Of a stretch of 64,000 nt of DNA, positions 46,405 through 55,072 are shown one piece after another. The position numbers and the translations under genes were made by a program. Positions within the stretch are counted from its first letter, which is position 1; each line of letters opens with the position of its first letter. The notes below the pieces were generated by a model, which did no database searches, was not told the origin of the DNA, and worked only from the letters and a program-made list of their open reading frames with translations. Source of the DNA: Angustibacter sp. Root456 (GTDB taxonomy: Bacteria > Actinomycetota > Actinomycetes > Actinomycetales > Angustibacteraceae); NCBI RefSeq assembly GCF_001426435.1, contig NZ_LMER01000016.1, positions 95,453 to 159,452 of the forward strand, given 5' to 3'.

Positions 46405-47124
46405 ATGGCGCGGGTGACCTCACCTCGGCCCGGCTGGTACCCCGATCCCCACGTGGCGCAGCAGATGCGCTGGTGGGATGGCTCGGCGTGGACCGACGAC
46501 ACCTACGAGCGCGCGGAGCCGATCGAGGACTGGACCCGGCCCGCCACCCCGGCGGCCACCGTCGGCGCGCGACCCGTCGCCACCACGGACGACGGCGCCG
46601 CGCTCGCGAGCTGGTGGGCCCGAGCCGGGGCCCGGCTGATCGACCTGGTGATCACCTCGGCGCTCTCGTGGCTGGTGGCCTTCCCGCAGGCGCGGGTGGC
46701 GACGGCGTCGTTCGTCGACCAGTTCAGCGCGGCCATGCGCGCGGCTGAGGCGGGCGACCCAGCGCCGGCCTTCGTCTACGACGCCGAGATGCTGCAGGCG
46801 CTCGCGGTGATCTCGCTCGTCAGCCTCGGTGTCACCTTGGCCTACGAGATGGCGTTCCTGCTCTGGAAGGCCGCGACCCCCGGCAAGCTCGCGCTCGGGC
46901 TGCGCGTGCGACGGCTGGTCGCCGACCAGAAGCTCACGGTCGACGTCGTGCTGCGGCGCTGGCTCGGCTTCGAGGCCGCGTCGTCCCTGCCCTACGTGGG
47001 CACGGCGTACCTGTTCGTCGACATCGTGTGGCCCGTGCGCGACCCGAGGCGCCAGGCGTTGCACGACAAGCTCGCCGGCACGGTGGTCGTGCGCCGCTCG
47101 CAGCCCGGTCGAGCGGCGAGGTAG
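46405..47124 (+). CDS. DUF2510-RDD family membrane protein
   Basis: 239 aa from ATG 46405 (a GTG at 46414 is an alternative). The N-terminal DUF2510 module is PGWYPDPHVAQQMRWWDGSAWTDDT; the RDD domain begins at AGARLIDLVITSALSWLVAF and ends in RRQALHDKLAGTVVV, with three helices between. Role unknown; it sits inside the tyrosine-degradation region, probably by chance. It lies convergent to fahA, with 22 bp between their stops. Confidence 0.9.
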   Translation: MARVTSPRPGWYPDPHVAQQMRWWDGSAWTDDTYERAEPIEDWTRPATPAATVGARPVATTDDGAALASWWARAGARLIDLVITSALSWLVAFPQARVATASFVDQFSAAMRAAEAGDPAPAFVYDAEMLQALAVISLVSLGVTLAYEMAFLLWKAATPGKLALGLRVRRLVADQKLTVDVVLRRWLGFEAASSLPYVGTAYLFVDIVWPVRDPRRQALHDKLAGTVVVRRSQPGRAAR

Positions 47125-47146
47125 GTCGCAGGGGCGGCGCGGCCGG

Positions 47147-48361
47147 TCAGCGGGCGGGTTGGATGGTGCCGCGCACCTCGCCGAGCGCCAGACGGCCCCC
47201 ACCGGTGGCGGGCGCCGTCGCGCGCAGGACGACGGTGTCGCCGTCCTCGAGGAACCCGCGAGTCGTGCCGTCGGCCAGCTCGATCGGCTCGCTGCCGTTC
47301 CAGGTGAGCTCGAGCAGCGAGCCGCGCTCGTCGCGCTCGGTGCCTGACACGGTGCCGCTGGCGAACAGGTCGCCGGTGCGCAGGCTGGCGCCGTTGACGG
47401 TCAGGTGCGCGAGCATCTGAGCCGGTGACCAGTAGAGCGTGCGGTACGGCGGCCGCGCGACCACCTGGCCGTTGAGCTCGATCTCGATGGCGAGGTCGAA
47501 GCCGAAGAGGGCGCTGGAGTCGTTGCCGCGCAGGTAGTCCAGAGGTTCTGGGTGCTGCTCGGGCAGCGGGATGCGGGCGGCGGACAGCGCGGCCATCGGC
47601 GTGACCCACGCCGACACGCTCGTGGCGAACGACTTGCCGAGGAACGGGCCGAGCGGCACGTACTCCCAGGCCTGGATGTCGCGCGCGCTCCAGTCGTTGA
47701 GCAGCACCACGCCGAACACGTGCTCGTCGAAGTCGTCGACGTCGACCCGCGACGCCAACGCGGACGGCGTGCCGACGACGAAGCCGACCTCGGCCTCGAT
47801 GTCGAGCCGGATGCTCGGGCCGAACGCCGGGTGGGTATCGGCGGGGGTCTTGCGCTGACCGGTGGGCCGGACGACGTCTGTGCCGCTCACCACCACCGTG
47901 CCGGCGCGGCCGTGGTAGCCGATCGGCAGGTGCTTCCAGTTCGGCGTGAGGGCCTCGCCGTCAGGCCGGAAGATGCGCCCCACGTTGGTGGCGTGGTGCT
48001 CACTGGCGTAGAAGTCGACGTAGTCGGCGACCTCGAACGGCAGGTGCAGCGTGACGGCGTCGAGCGGCAGCAGGTGCGGCGCGACGAGCTCGGCGTTGGC
48101 GTCCTGGGTGAGCAGGTCGACCAGCCACTCGCGTGTGGCGTCCCACTGGGCGCGGCCGGCGGCCAGGAAGGCGTTCAGTGTGGGCTGGGCGAGGGCGCCG
48201 GAGATCGCGAGCCCGTCGGCCGCGGCCACGGGCGCGGCGTCGAGCACGTGGTCGCCGACCCTGACACCCACGCGCGGTGCCTCCTCGGCGGTGGAGAAGA
48301 CGCCGTAGGGCAGGTGGTCGAGGCCGTAGGGGGAGTCGGCGGGCAGGTCGATCGCGGTCAT
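47147..48361 (-). CDS. fahA: Fumarylacetoacetase
   Basis: 404 aa from ATG 48361, overlapping the upstream gene as ATGA. N-terminal SH3-like domain, then the active-site region YVDFYASEHHATNVGRIFRP and the metal/catalytic block VFGVVLLNDWSARDIQAWEYVPLGPFLGKSFATS; also IELNGQVVARPPYRTLYWSPAQMLAHLTVNG and ASGTVSGTERDERGSLLELTW. Hydrolyses fumarylacetoacetate to fumarate and acetoacetate, the last step of homogentisate degradation. Confidence 0.96.
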   Translation of the reverse strand: MTAIDLPADSPYGLDHLPYGVFSTAEEAPRVGVRVGDHVLDAAPVAAADGLAISGALAQPTLNAFLAAGRAQWDATREWLVDLLTQDANAELVAPHLLPLDAVTLHLPFEVADYVDFYASEHHATNVGRIFRPDGEALTPNWKHLPIGYHGRAGTVVVSGTDVVRPTGQRKTPADTHPAFGPSIRLDIEAEVGFVVGTPSALASRVDVDDFDEHVFGVVLLNDWSARDIQAWEYVPLGPFLGKSFATSVSAWVTPMAALSAARIPLPEQHPEPLDYLRGNDSSALFGFDLAIEIELNGQVVARPPYRTLYWSPAQMLAHLTVNGASLRTGDLFASGTVSGTERDERGSLLELTWNGSEPIELADGTTRGFLEDGDTVVLRATAPATGGGRLALGEVRGTIQPAR

Positions 48362-49188
48362 TGCTGCTCCGGTGCGGTCGTCGGTGCGGTCGTCAGGCCC
48401 AGCCGGGCCAGCTCGGTGATGGGGTCGGTGACGCCGCAGCACCCGAATGACGCGAACGACGCACGCAGCCGCGAGACGGCCTCGGTGTCGAGCGCCTGCA
48501 GCCGCTCGGCCAGGGCCCGACCGTCGCGCTCGGCGAGCACCTCGGCCATGGCGGCCTCGTCGTCGAGACTCGCGGCCAGCAGGACGTTGGCGACGCCGTG
48601 CTGCTCGAAGCCGTGGTCGGGGTCGGTGGTGCGCACGGCGTGGTGCAGGCCGGCCGTGAGCTTGAACCGCAGGGACCGCTGCTTCGCGGCGGCGATGAAG
48701 TGCGCGAGCTCGGCCTCGCTCGGGTGGTCGTCGGGCTCCAGGCCGCCGGTGCGGAACTTGGCGTGGGTGCCGATCGCGGCCACCGCGTCGAGGTCGCGGT
48801 CGACCTCGTGGCGTGACACCTCGAGCCACACCGGCAGGCCGAGCTCGGTGGCGGGCTTGAGCGTGAGCGGGTCCGACACCGGCAGCTCGAGGCTCACGAC
48901 CTCGGCCCGGTCGTCGCGCTGCAGCTGACCGACCATGGTGGGCAGGATGCCCGGGTCCTCCGCGCCGGGGCGCACCACGAGCGCGACGCGCAGGCACTCA
49001 GCCGGCTCCAGCAGGGGCGCGAGCGTCGAGGACTCCCCCGCCCGCACGAGCAGCGGCCCGACGGCGTCGGCGAAGGGCGAGCGGCGGTAGCCGCGGTGGG
49101 CCTCGACCGCCTCGCGCACCGGCGCGTTGCCCGGCGGGAAGACGGCCGCGTCGTCGATCAACGCGTGCAGCAGGGCGGTGGTTGACAT
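48358..49188 (-). CDS. Unknown protein between hmgA and fahA; candidate isomerase
   Basis: 276 aa from ATG 49188; an in-frame upstream ATG would enter the palindrome and promoter region. Soluble, no signal peptide. Distinct conserved-looking stretches: LIDDAAVFPPGNAPVREAVEAHR, HAKFRTGGLEPDDHPSEAELAHFI, SLRFKLTAGLHHAVRT and FASFGCCGVTDPITE. I do not recognise the family. Being coupled to fahA and divergent from hmgA, it could provide or replace maleylacetoacetate isomerase, which is missing here; that is inference. Confidence 0.8.
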   Translation of the reverse strand: MSTTALLHALIDDAAVFPPGNAPVREAVEAHRGYRRSPFADAVGPLLVRAGESSTLAPLLEPAECLRVALVVRPGAEDPGILPTMVGQLQRDDRAEVVSLELPVSDPLTLKPATELGLPVWLEVSRHEVDRDLDAVAAIGTHAKFRTGGLEPDDHPSEAELAHFIAAAKQRSLRFKLTAGLHHAVRTTDPDHGFEQHGVANVLLAASLDDEAAMAEVLAERDGRALAERLQALDTEAVSRLRASFASFGCCGVTDPITELARLGLTTAPTTAPEQQ

Positions 49189-49217
49189 GCCTGGCACGGT
49201 AGCGCACCGTAGCGTCG

Positions 49218-49251
49218 TTGACAGGACAGCTGCGTCCGATAATCGGACGCA
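49218..49251. promoter_or_regulatory. hmgA/fahA divergent control region with 21-bp perfect palindrome
   Basis: Arms TGCGTCCGAT (49231-49240) and ATCGGACGCA (49242-49251) flank a single central A at 49241: a perfect 10+1+10 palindrome. TTGACA lies at 49218-49223 and GATAAT (49238-49243) within the palindrome, though 14 nt is short for a -35/-10 pair. It is placed to block both hmgA and the divergent unknown-fahA operon. The regulator is unidentified; IclR or Lrp candidates are nearby. Confidence 0.7.
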
Positions 49252-49285
49252 CTGCGTCGGGTGAAGCGCGAGCACTGGAGGACCC

Positions 49286-50509
49286 GTGGCCTACTACCGC
49301 AGCGTCGGTGAGATCCCGCCCAAGCGGCACACCCAGTTCCGGCGGCCCGACGGTGGCCTCTACAGCGAGGAGCTCATGGGTGAGGAGGGCTTCTCGTCCG
49401 ACTCCTCGCTGCTCTACCACCGCCACATCCCGTCGGCCATGAGTGACGCCCGGGTCTGGGATCTGCCCGACCTGTCAACGACGCCCAACCACCCGCTGCG
49501 GCCGTTCCACTTCAAGCTCCATGACCTCTTCCCTGGCGAGGCGCCCGGCCAGGGCCTCGACGTCGTGCGACACCGCAGGCTCGTGCTCGGCAACGGCGAC
49601 GTCCGCATCTCGTACGCAGTGAGCGACACCCCGTCCCCCTACTACCGCAACGCGATCGGTGACGAGTGCGTCTACGTCGAGTCTGGGGCGGCGACGGTCG
49701 AGACGGTGTTCGGCGCGCTCGAGGCGCGGCAGGGTGATTTCGTGGTGATCCCGCGCGCCACGGTGCACCGCTGGGTGCCTCAGCCGGACGCCGGTCCGCT
49801 GCGCGCCTACTGCATCGAGGCCAGCAGCCACATCGGGCCCCCCAAGCGCTACCTGTCGAAGTACGGCCAGCTGCTCGAGCACAGCCCCTACTGCGAGCGC
49901 GACCTGCACGGCCCCACCGAACCGCTGCTCGTCGAGGGGCCGGACGTCGAGGTCTACACCAAGCACCGCGGCAACGGACCGTCCGGCATCGTCGGCAGCG
50001 TCGTCGTCCAGACCCAGCACCCGTTCGACGTGGTCGGCTGGGACGGCTGCCTGTACCCCTACACCTTCAACGTGTCCGACTTCGAGCCGATCACCGGCCG
50101 CGTGCACCAGCCACCGCCCGTGCACCAGGTGTTCGAGGGCTGGAACTTCGTCATCTGCGCCTTCGTGCCGCGCAAGGTCGACTACCACCCGCTCGCCGTG
50201 CCGGTGCCGTACTACCACTCCAACGTCGACAGCGACGAGGTCATGTTCTACGTCGACGGCGACTACGAGGCCCGCAAGGGCAGCGGCATCGGCAAGGGCT
50301 CGGTGTCGCTGCACCCCGGTGGCCACAGCCACGGCCCGCAGCCGGGCGCCGTCGAGGCCGCGCTGGGCAAGGACTACTTCGACGAGCTCGCGGTGATGGT
50401 CGACACCTTCAAGCCCCTGGAGATGGGCGAAGGCGCCGTCGCCAGTGACGACGGCGCCTACGCCTGGAGCTGGTCCGGAGGCCGTGCGGCCCCCGAGGGC
50501 GGTCGTTAG
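49286..50509 (+). CDS. hmgA: Homogentisate 1,2-dioxygenase
   Basis: 407 aa from GTG 49286 (CTGGAGGA upstream). Cupin-fold HGD features: MGEEGFSSDSSLLYHRH, NAIGDECVYVESGAATVETVFG, EGWNFVICAFVPRKVDYHPLAVPVPYYHSNVDSDEVMFYVDG and SLHPGGHSHGPQPG, which carry the His and Glu iron ligands. Opens homogentisate to maleylacetoacetate. It is divergent from the unknown gene and fahA across the palindrome. Confidence 0.96.
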   Translation: MAYYRSVGEIPPKRHTQFRRPDGGLYSEELMGEEGFSSDSSLLYHRHIPSAMSDARVWDLPDLSTTPNHPLRPFHFKLHDLFPGEAPGQGLDVVRHRRLVLGNGDVRISYAVSDTPSPYYRNAIGDECVYVESGAATVETVFGALEARQGDFVVIPRATVHRWVPQPDAGPLRAYCIEASSHIGPPKRYLSKYGQLLEHSPYCERDLHGPTEPLLVEGPDVEVYTKHRGNGPSGIVGSVVVQTQHPFDVVGWDGCLYPYTFNVSDFEPITGRVHQPPPVHQVFEGWNFVICAFVPRKVDYHPLAVPVPYYHSNVDSDEVMFYVDGDYEARKGSGIGKGSVSLHPGGHSHGPQPGAVEAALGKDYFDELAVMVDTFKPLEMGEGAVASDDGAYAWSWSGGRAAPEGGR

Positions 50510-50655
50510 ACCCTGCCGCGGCGACCCGTGAAGCTGAGGATCAGGCCGACGACCAGGATGATCACACCGATCCAGATCAGCGCCTGACCCACGCCGGCGA
50601 ACCCGATGATGGCCAGGATCACGCCGAGGATGATGAGGATCAGCCAGAGCGACAT
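50506..50655 (-). CDS. 49-aa two-helix membrane protein
   Basis: Read by hand from ATG 50655: MSLWLILIILGVILAII, then GFAGVGQALIWIG and VIILVVGLILSFTGRRGRV, ending at TAA 50506-50508 inside the hmgA stop. The stop, length and Ile-rich two-helix layout resemble small actinobacterial DUF6131-type membrane proteins. A good AGGAGGTCC-like stretch lies upstream (GGACCTCCC read in reverse). Function unknown. The gap 50656-50892 shows no other gene. Confidence 0.7.
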   Translation of the reverse strand: MSLWLILIILGVILAIIGFAGVGQALIWIGVIILVVGLILSFTGRRGRV

Positions 50656-50892
50656 GTGAGGACCTCCCATGGTGGTTTACGCCGCGGAGGACTCCCCGAC
50701 GCGGCACCACAGGTCTAGTGGACTGAGGAGCACCCCGCATCTCGAGATGATCTCCGGAGCCGCCCGGGCGGGCCCGATGCTCGACATCTCGCGGCCCATG
50801 TTTGGTCAGGTATTGCCTGGTTCGTTGTCACCCACGGGGCGTAGCGTGCGAGCCGCTCGGGAACCCGTTCTGCTCACACGTGTGGAGGCCTC

Positions 50893-52794
50893 GTGTCGTC
50901 TCAGCCCCCCGTCCCGCCGTCGCTACCCTCGCCGGCCGGACCTTCCGAGGGGCCCACCGGCCCCTCAGCTCTTCGCCGTCGGACCGTCCTCAGCGGTGGT
51001 GCGGCGGCCAGCGTGCTCGCCGCTGCCGGCTACGCGGCAGCCCCCGCGTCGGCGGCCGAGCGCCGCAGCGGCCACGGCAAGCCCGAGACGGTGCGCGTCA
51101 CCATCATGGGCACCACCGACCTGCACGGCAGCGCCCTGAACTGGGACTACTTCAAGGACGCCGAGTACGACGACGGCAAGCACGAGGACATCGGCCTGGC
51201 CAAGATCTCGACGCTCGTGCAGGCCGTGCGGGCGACCGCCGACCACCACCCGCTGCTGCTCGACGCGGGCGACACCATCCAGGGCACCCCGCTCGCGTAC
51301 TACTACGCGAAGATCGACCCCATCACGCAGGGCCACGTGCACCCGATGGCCGCGGCGATGAACCGCATCGGCTACGACGCCGCCGCCCTGGGCAACCACG
51401 AGTTCAACTACGGCATCCCGCTCCTGCGCGCCTTCCAGGACCAGCTGAAGTTCCCGCTGCTCGGCGCGAACGCGGTCGACGCCACCACCGGTCACCCGGC
51501 GTTCCCGCCGTTCGCCATCAAGCGCGTCCGCGTGGGCGACGACGAGTACGTCAAGGTCGGCATCCTGGGTCTCACCAACCCCGGCATCGCCATCTGGGAC
51601 AAGGCGAACGTCGAGGGCAAGCTGAAGTTCCCCGGCCTCGTCGAACAGGCGTCGTACTGGGTGCCGAAGATCCGCAAGATGGGTGTCGACGTCCTCGTCG
51701 TCGCGGCGCACTCGGGAGCCGACACCTCCTCGTCCTACGGCGACGCGCTGCCCTACCCGGAGAACGCCTCGACGCTCGTGGCCCAGCAGGTGCCCGGCAT
51801 CGACGCGATCCTCGTCGGCCACGCCCACCAGGAGATCGTCGAGCGGTTCGTCACGAACGACAGGACCGGACAGCAGGTGGTGCTCACCGAGCCCATCAAG
51901 TGGGGCATGCGGCTCAGTGTCATCGAGATCGACCTCAAGCGGCACGGCAACCGCTGGCGCGTCGTGGGCCGCCACTCGCAGGTGCTCAAGAGCAACGAGG
52001 TCAACGCCGACCCGGCGATCGTGTCGCTGATCCAGAAGGACCACGAGACGGTGCGCACGTACGTGAACTCCGTGGTGGCGCAGAACGCCACCGCGATGTC
52101 GGCGGCCACCTCGCGCTACGAGGACACCGCGGCGATGGACTTCATCAACCAGGTGCAGGGTGAGACCGTCAAGGCCGCGCTCGCGGGCACGCCGCAGGAG
52201 GGGCTGCCGGTGCTGTCGATCGCGGCGCCGTTCAACCCGGCGGCGTCCATCCCGGCCGGTGACGTGACGATCCGCGACGTCGCTGGCATGTACATCTACG
52301 ACAACACGCTGCTCGGCATCACCCTCACCGGTGCGCAGGTCAAGGAGTACCTCGAGTACTCGGCGCGGTACTTCAAGCCGCAGACCAGCGCCGGCCCGGT
52401 GGCGGCGGCCGACGTCACGGGCGCCGTGACGCCGAACGCGCCGAACGGCACGCCCGACTACAACTACGACATCATGGGCGGCATCGACGCGCGGCTGACG
52501 TACAAGATCGACCTCGGCCAGGCGGTGGGCTCGCGAATCGTCGACCTGGCGTACGGCGGCTCGGCGATCGACCCGGCGCAGACGTTCGTCATCGCGATCA
52601 ACAACTACCGGCAGTCCGGGGGCGGCAACTTCCCGAACGTCACGACCGCGCCCGTCGTCTACAACCGCCAGCTCGAGATCCGCCAGCTGCTCATCGACTG
52701 GGCGTCGGCCAAGGGCACCATCGACTCGTCGACCTTCTCGACGGTCGACTGGGCGCTGTACTACGGGTCCACCCCGCTGCAGATCACGTCCTGA
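50893..52794 (+). CDS. Secreted 5'-nucleotidase / 2',3'-cyclic phosphodiesterase family protein
   Basis: 633 aa from GTG 50893 with GGAGG upstream. Tat signal: LRRRTVLSGGAAASVLAAAGYAAAPASAA. The metallophosphatase N-domain shows TTDLHGSALNWDYF, LDAGDTIQGTPLAYY, GNHEFNY and VGHAHQEIV; the C-terminal 5'-nucleotidase domain has YDIMGGIDARLTYKIDL and FVIAINNYRQSGGGNFP. Hydrolyses extracellular nucleotides; it may feed the NAD salvage genes pncA and pncB, which converge on it. Confidence 0.92.
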   Translation: MSSQPPVPPSLPSPAGPSEGPTGPSALRRRTVLSGGAAASVLAAAGYAAAPASAAERRSGHGKPETVRVTIMGTTDLHGSALNWDYFKDAEYDDGKHEDIGLAKISTLVQAVRATADHHPLLLDAGDTIQGTPLAYYYAKIDPITQGHVHPMAAAMNRIGYDAAALGNHEFNYGIPLLRAFQDQLKFPLLGANAVDATTGHPAFPPFAIKRVRVGDDEYVKVGILGLTNPGIAIWDKANVEGKLKFPGLVEQASYWVPKIRKMGVDVLVVAAHSGADTSSSYGDALPYPENASTLVAQQVPGIDAILVGHAHQEIVERFVTNDRTGQQVVLTEPIKWGMRLSVIEIDLKRHGNRWRVVGRHSQVLKSNEVNADPAIVSLIQKDHETVRTYVNSVVAQNATAMSAATSRYEDTAAMDFINQVQGETVKAALAGTPQEGLPVLSIAAPFNPAASIPAGDVTIRDVAGMYIYDNTLLGITLTGAQVKEYLEYSARYFKPQTSAGPVAAADVTGAVTPNAPNGTPDYNYDIMGGIDARLTYKIDLGQAVGSRIVDLAYGGSAIDPAQTFVIAINNYRQSGGGNFPNVTTAPVVYNRQLEIRQLLIDWASAKGTIDSSTFSTVDWALYYGSTPLQITS

Positions 52795-53386
52795 CGACGG
52801 GCTCGCCCTCGAGCAGCACACCGGCCGCGCGCAGCTCGTCGAGCGCGCGGCCGGTGGTCTGCTCGGCCACGCCCGCCGTGCGGTCGAGCAGCACGCGGGT
52901 GGTGAACCCGGCGGTCACCGCGTCGAGCGCCGTGGCCCGGACGCAGTGGTCGGTGGCGATGCCCACGACGTCGACCGACTCGATCCCGCGCTCGCGCAGC
53001 CACTCGGCCAGGCCGGTGCGACGTCCGTCGGGCTCGTCGGCGGTGGTCTGGACGGTGGTGCCCTCGAAGCCGGAGTAGGCCGCAGCGTGGGCGCCCTTGC
53101 GGAACACGGCGTCCAGCAGCTCGTGGGGCACGGCGGCGTGCAGGTCGGCACCGTGGGTGTCGGCCGTGCAGTGCCTCGGCCAGGTGTCGACGAAGTCGGG
53201 TTGGTCACTGAAGTGCTCGCCCGGGTCGACGTGCCAGTCCTGGGTGGCGACGACGTGCCGGTAGCCGCCCGAACGCATCAGGTCGGCGATGGCGGCGGCG
53301 ACGTCGCTGCCACCCGCCACGGCCAGCGAGCCGCCTTCGCAGAAGTCGTTCTGCACGTCGACGACGACGAGTGCCTCGGCGGTCAT
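52784..53386 (-). CDS. pncA: Nicotinamidase
   Basis: 200 aa from ATG 53386. Cysteine-hydrolase triad: Asp in ALVVVDVQNDFCEGG, Lys in VFRKGAHAAAYSGFEG, Cys in GIATDHCVRATALDA; metal-binding DWHVDPGEHFSD. Converts nicotinamide to nicotinate. Coupled to pncB by ATGA overlap (53383-53386), the classical NAD salvage pair. Its last 11 bases overlap the 3' end of the nucleotidase gene. Confidence 0.95.
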   Translation of the reverse strand: MTAEALVVVDVQNDFCEGGSLAVAGGSDVAAAIADLMRSGGYRHVVATQDWHVDPGEHFSDQPDFVDTWPRHCTADTHGADLHAAVPHELLDAVFRKGAHAAAYSGFEGTTVQTTADEPDGRRTGLAEWLRERGIESVDVVGIATDHCVRATALDAVTAGFTTRVLLDRTAGVAEQTTGRALDELRAAGVLLEGEPVVRT

Positions 53387-54705
53387 GGGTGCTCCTGCTC
53401 GTAGACGGTCGGGATGGCGGGCTCGCCCTTCGACAGCTGCAGGGCGGACGCTGGAAGCGCTGCGCGAGAAGCGAAGTGGCGCTCACGGGCCGCGGCCAGC
53501 GGCTCGCGGCCGACGACCTCGCCGTCGCACACGAGCTCGACGAGCAGCGGCCGGTCGTCGCCGTCGTCCGAGGGCTGGTGGCCGATGCCGACCACCTCGG
53601 CCTGGTCGATGCCGTCCGGCCCGCGACGGCGCAGCGCCCACTTGCGGCCGGCGACGCTCACCTTGTCCTTGCTGTGCTTCGCGACGCCGATGAGCTCGCC
53701 GTCGGCGCCCTCACGCGCGACGAGCTTGTAGACCAGGCCCGCCGTCGGTGCGCCCGAGCCGGTGACCAGCGACGTGCCGACGCCGTAGCCGTCGACGGGC
53801 GCTGCGGCCAGCGCCGCGATGGCGTGCTCGTCGAGATCGCTGGTGACGATGATCCGCGTCTTCGTGGCGCCGAGCTCGTCGAGCTGACGGCGCACCTGGA
53901 AGGCCTGCACCACCAGGTCGCCGGAGTCCAGGCGCACGGCACCCAGGTCGGTGCCCGCCACCTCGACCGCTGTGCGGACGGCGGCCGCGACGTCGTAGGT
54001 GTCGACGAGCAGTGTCGTGCCGGCGCCCAGGCTGTCGACCTGCGCCGCGAACGCGGCGCGCTCGTCGTCGTGCAGCAGGGTGAAGGCGTGGGCCGCCGTG
54101 CCGGCCGTGGGGACGCCGTAGCTGCGGCCCGCCTCGAGGTTGCTCGTGGTGGCGAACCCCGCGACGTAGGCGGCGCGGGCCGCCGCGACGGCCGCCCGCT
54201 CGTGGGTGCGGCGCGATCCCATCTCGATGCACGGGCGGTCGCCGGCGGCCGCCGTCATCCGGCTGGCCGCCGCCGCCACCGCGCAGTCGTGGTTGAGGAT
54301 GCTCAGCAGCAGGGTCTCGAGCACCACGGCCTCGGCGAACGAACTCTCGACGCGCAGCAGCGGCGAGCCGGGGAAGAAGCACTCGCCCTCGGCGTAGCCC
54401 CAGATCGAGCCGGTGAACCGCCAGCCGCGCAGCACGTCGAGGGTCGCGTCGTCCACCACGCCCGCGAGCTGCTCGAGCTCGGCCGGGCCGAAGCAGAACG
54501 CCTCGATGGCGTCGAGCAGCCGGCCGGTGCCCGCCACCACGCCGTACCGCCGACCCTCGGGCAGCCGGCGGGCGAACACCTCGAACACGCACCGGCGTCC
54601 GGCCGTGTCGCTGCGCAGGGCGGCCTGCAGCATGGTCAGCTCGTAGTGGTCGGTGAGCAGCGCGGTGCTCGGCGGCTGCGCCGGTGGGCAGGCGGGCGTC
54701 GTCAC
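53383..54705 (-). CDS. pncB: Nicotinate phosphoribosyltransferase
   Basis: 440 aa from GTG 54705. Family sequence ALLTDHYELTMLQAAL, FEVFARRLPEGRRYGVVAGTGRLLDAI, IEMGSRRTHERAA, VAGFATTSNLEAGRSYGVPTAGTAAHAF, GAVRLDSGDLVVQAFQVR and DGYGVGTSLVTGSGAPTAGLVYKLV. Converts nicotinate and PRPP to NaMN; partner of pncA downstream. It is divergent from clpS over about 67 bp. Confidence 0.95.
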   Translation of the reverse strand: MTTPACPPAQPPSTALLTDHYELTMLQAALRSDTAGRRCVFEVFARRLPEGRRYGVVAGTGRLLDAIEAFCFGPAELEQLAGVVDDATLDVLRGWRFTGSIWGYAEGECFFPGSPLLRVESSFAEAVVLETLLLSILNHDCAVAAAASRMTAAAGDRPCIEMGSRRTHERAAVAAARAAYVAGFATTSNLEAGRSYGVPTAGTAAHAFTLLHDDERAAFAAQVDSLGAGTTLLVDTYDVAAAVRTAVEVAGTDLGAVRLDSGDLVVQAFQVRRQLDELGATKTRIIVTSDLDEHAIAALAAAPVDGYGVGTSLVTGSGAPTAGLVYKLVAREGADGELIGVAKHSKDKVSVAGRKWALRRRGPDGIDQAEVVGIGHQPSDDGDDRPLLVELVCDGEVVGREPLAAARERHFASRAALPASALQLSKGEPAIPTVYEQEHP

Positions 54706-54759
54706 GCTCCTGAGCCTAGAGCGGGTGTCGTCGAGGTGCTGCGTGCGCGCCCGGCCACC

Positions 54760-54775
54760 TACAGTGGGGGCCGTG
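54760..54775 (+). promoter_or_regulatory. Predicted leaderless promoter (-10 TACAGT) of clpS
   Basis: TACAGT (54760-54765) ends 7 nt before GTG 54773, which supports that start over the next GTG. Confidence 0.45.
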
Positions 54776-55063
54776 GTGACGTCGCCGGTCGAGCTGGACG
54801 AGCCGCGGTCGGCGGAAGACGCCGACGTCGCGCGCCCGTGGATCACCCTCGTCTGGAACGACCCGGTCAACCTCATGTCGTACGTGACGTACGTGTTCCA
54901 GTCGTACTTCGGGTACTCGCGGGCCAAGGCCGAGAAGCTCATGCTCGACGTCCACCAGAAGGGCCGGGCCGTCGTCGCCACCGGTGACCGTGAGGAGCAG
55001 GAGCGCCACGTCGAGGCGCTGCAGGGCTACGGTCTGTGGGCCACGATGCAGAAGGACGACTGA
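54773..55063 (+). CDS. clpS: ATP-dependent Clp protease adaptor ClpS
   Basis: 96 aa from GTG 54773. ClpS core: WITLVWNDPVNLMSYVTYVFQSYFGYSRAKAEKLMLDVHQKGRAVVATGDREEQERHVEALQGYGL broken over its motifs NDPVN, HQKG and YGLWAT. Delivers N-degron substrates to ClpCP. It is followed nine bases later by the DUF2017 gene, the usual actinobacterial clpS-DUF2017 order. Confidence 0.95.
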   Translation: MVTSPVELDEPRSAEDADVARPWITLVWNDPVNLMSYVTYVFQSYFGYSRAKAEKLMLDVHQKGRAVVATGDREEQERHVEALQGYGLWATMQKDD

Positions 55064-55072
55064 GGGAGACTG

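Noticed and set aside
54414..54440. TGAACC followed by CGT inside pncB (opposite strand)
   Set aside because: Spacing is 15, not 16, and it is internal to a gene with no start nearby; judged a chance match to the SigL motif.
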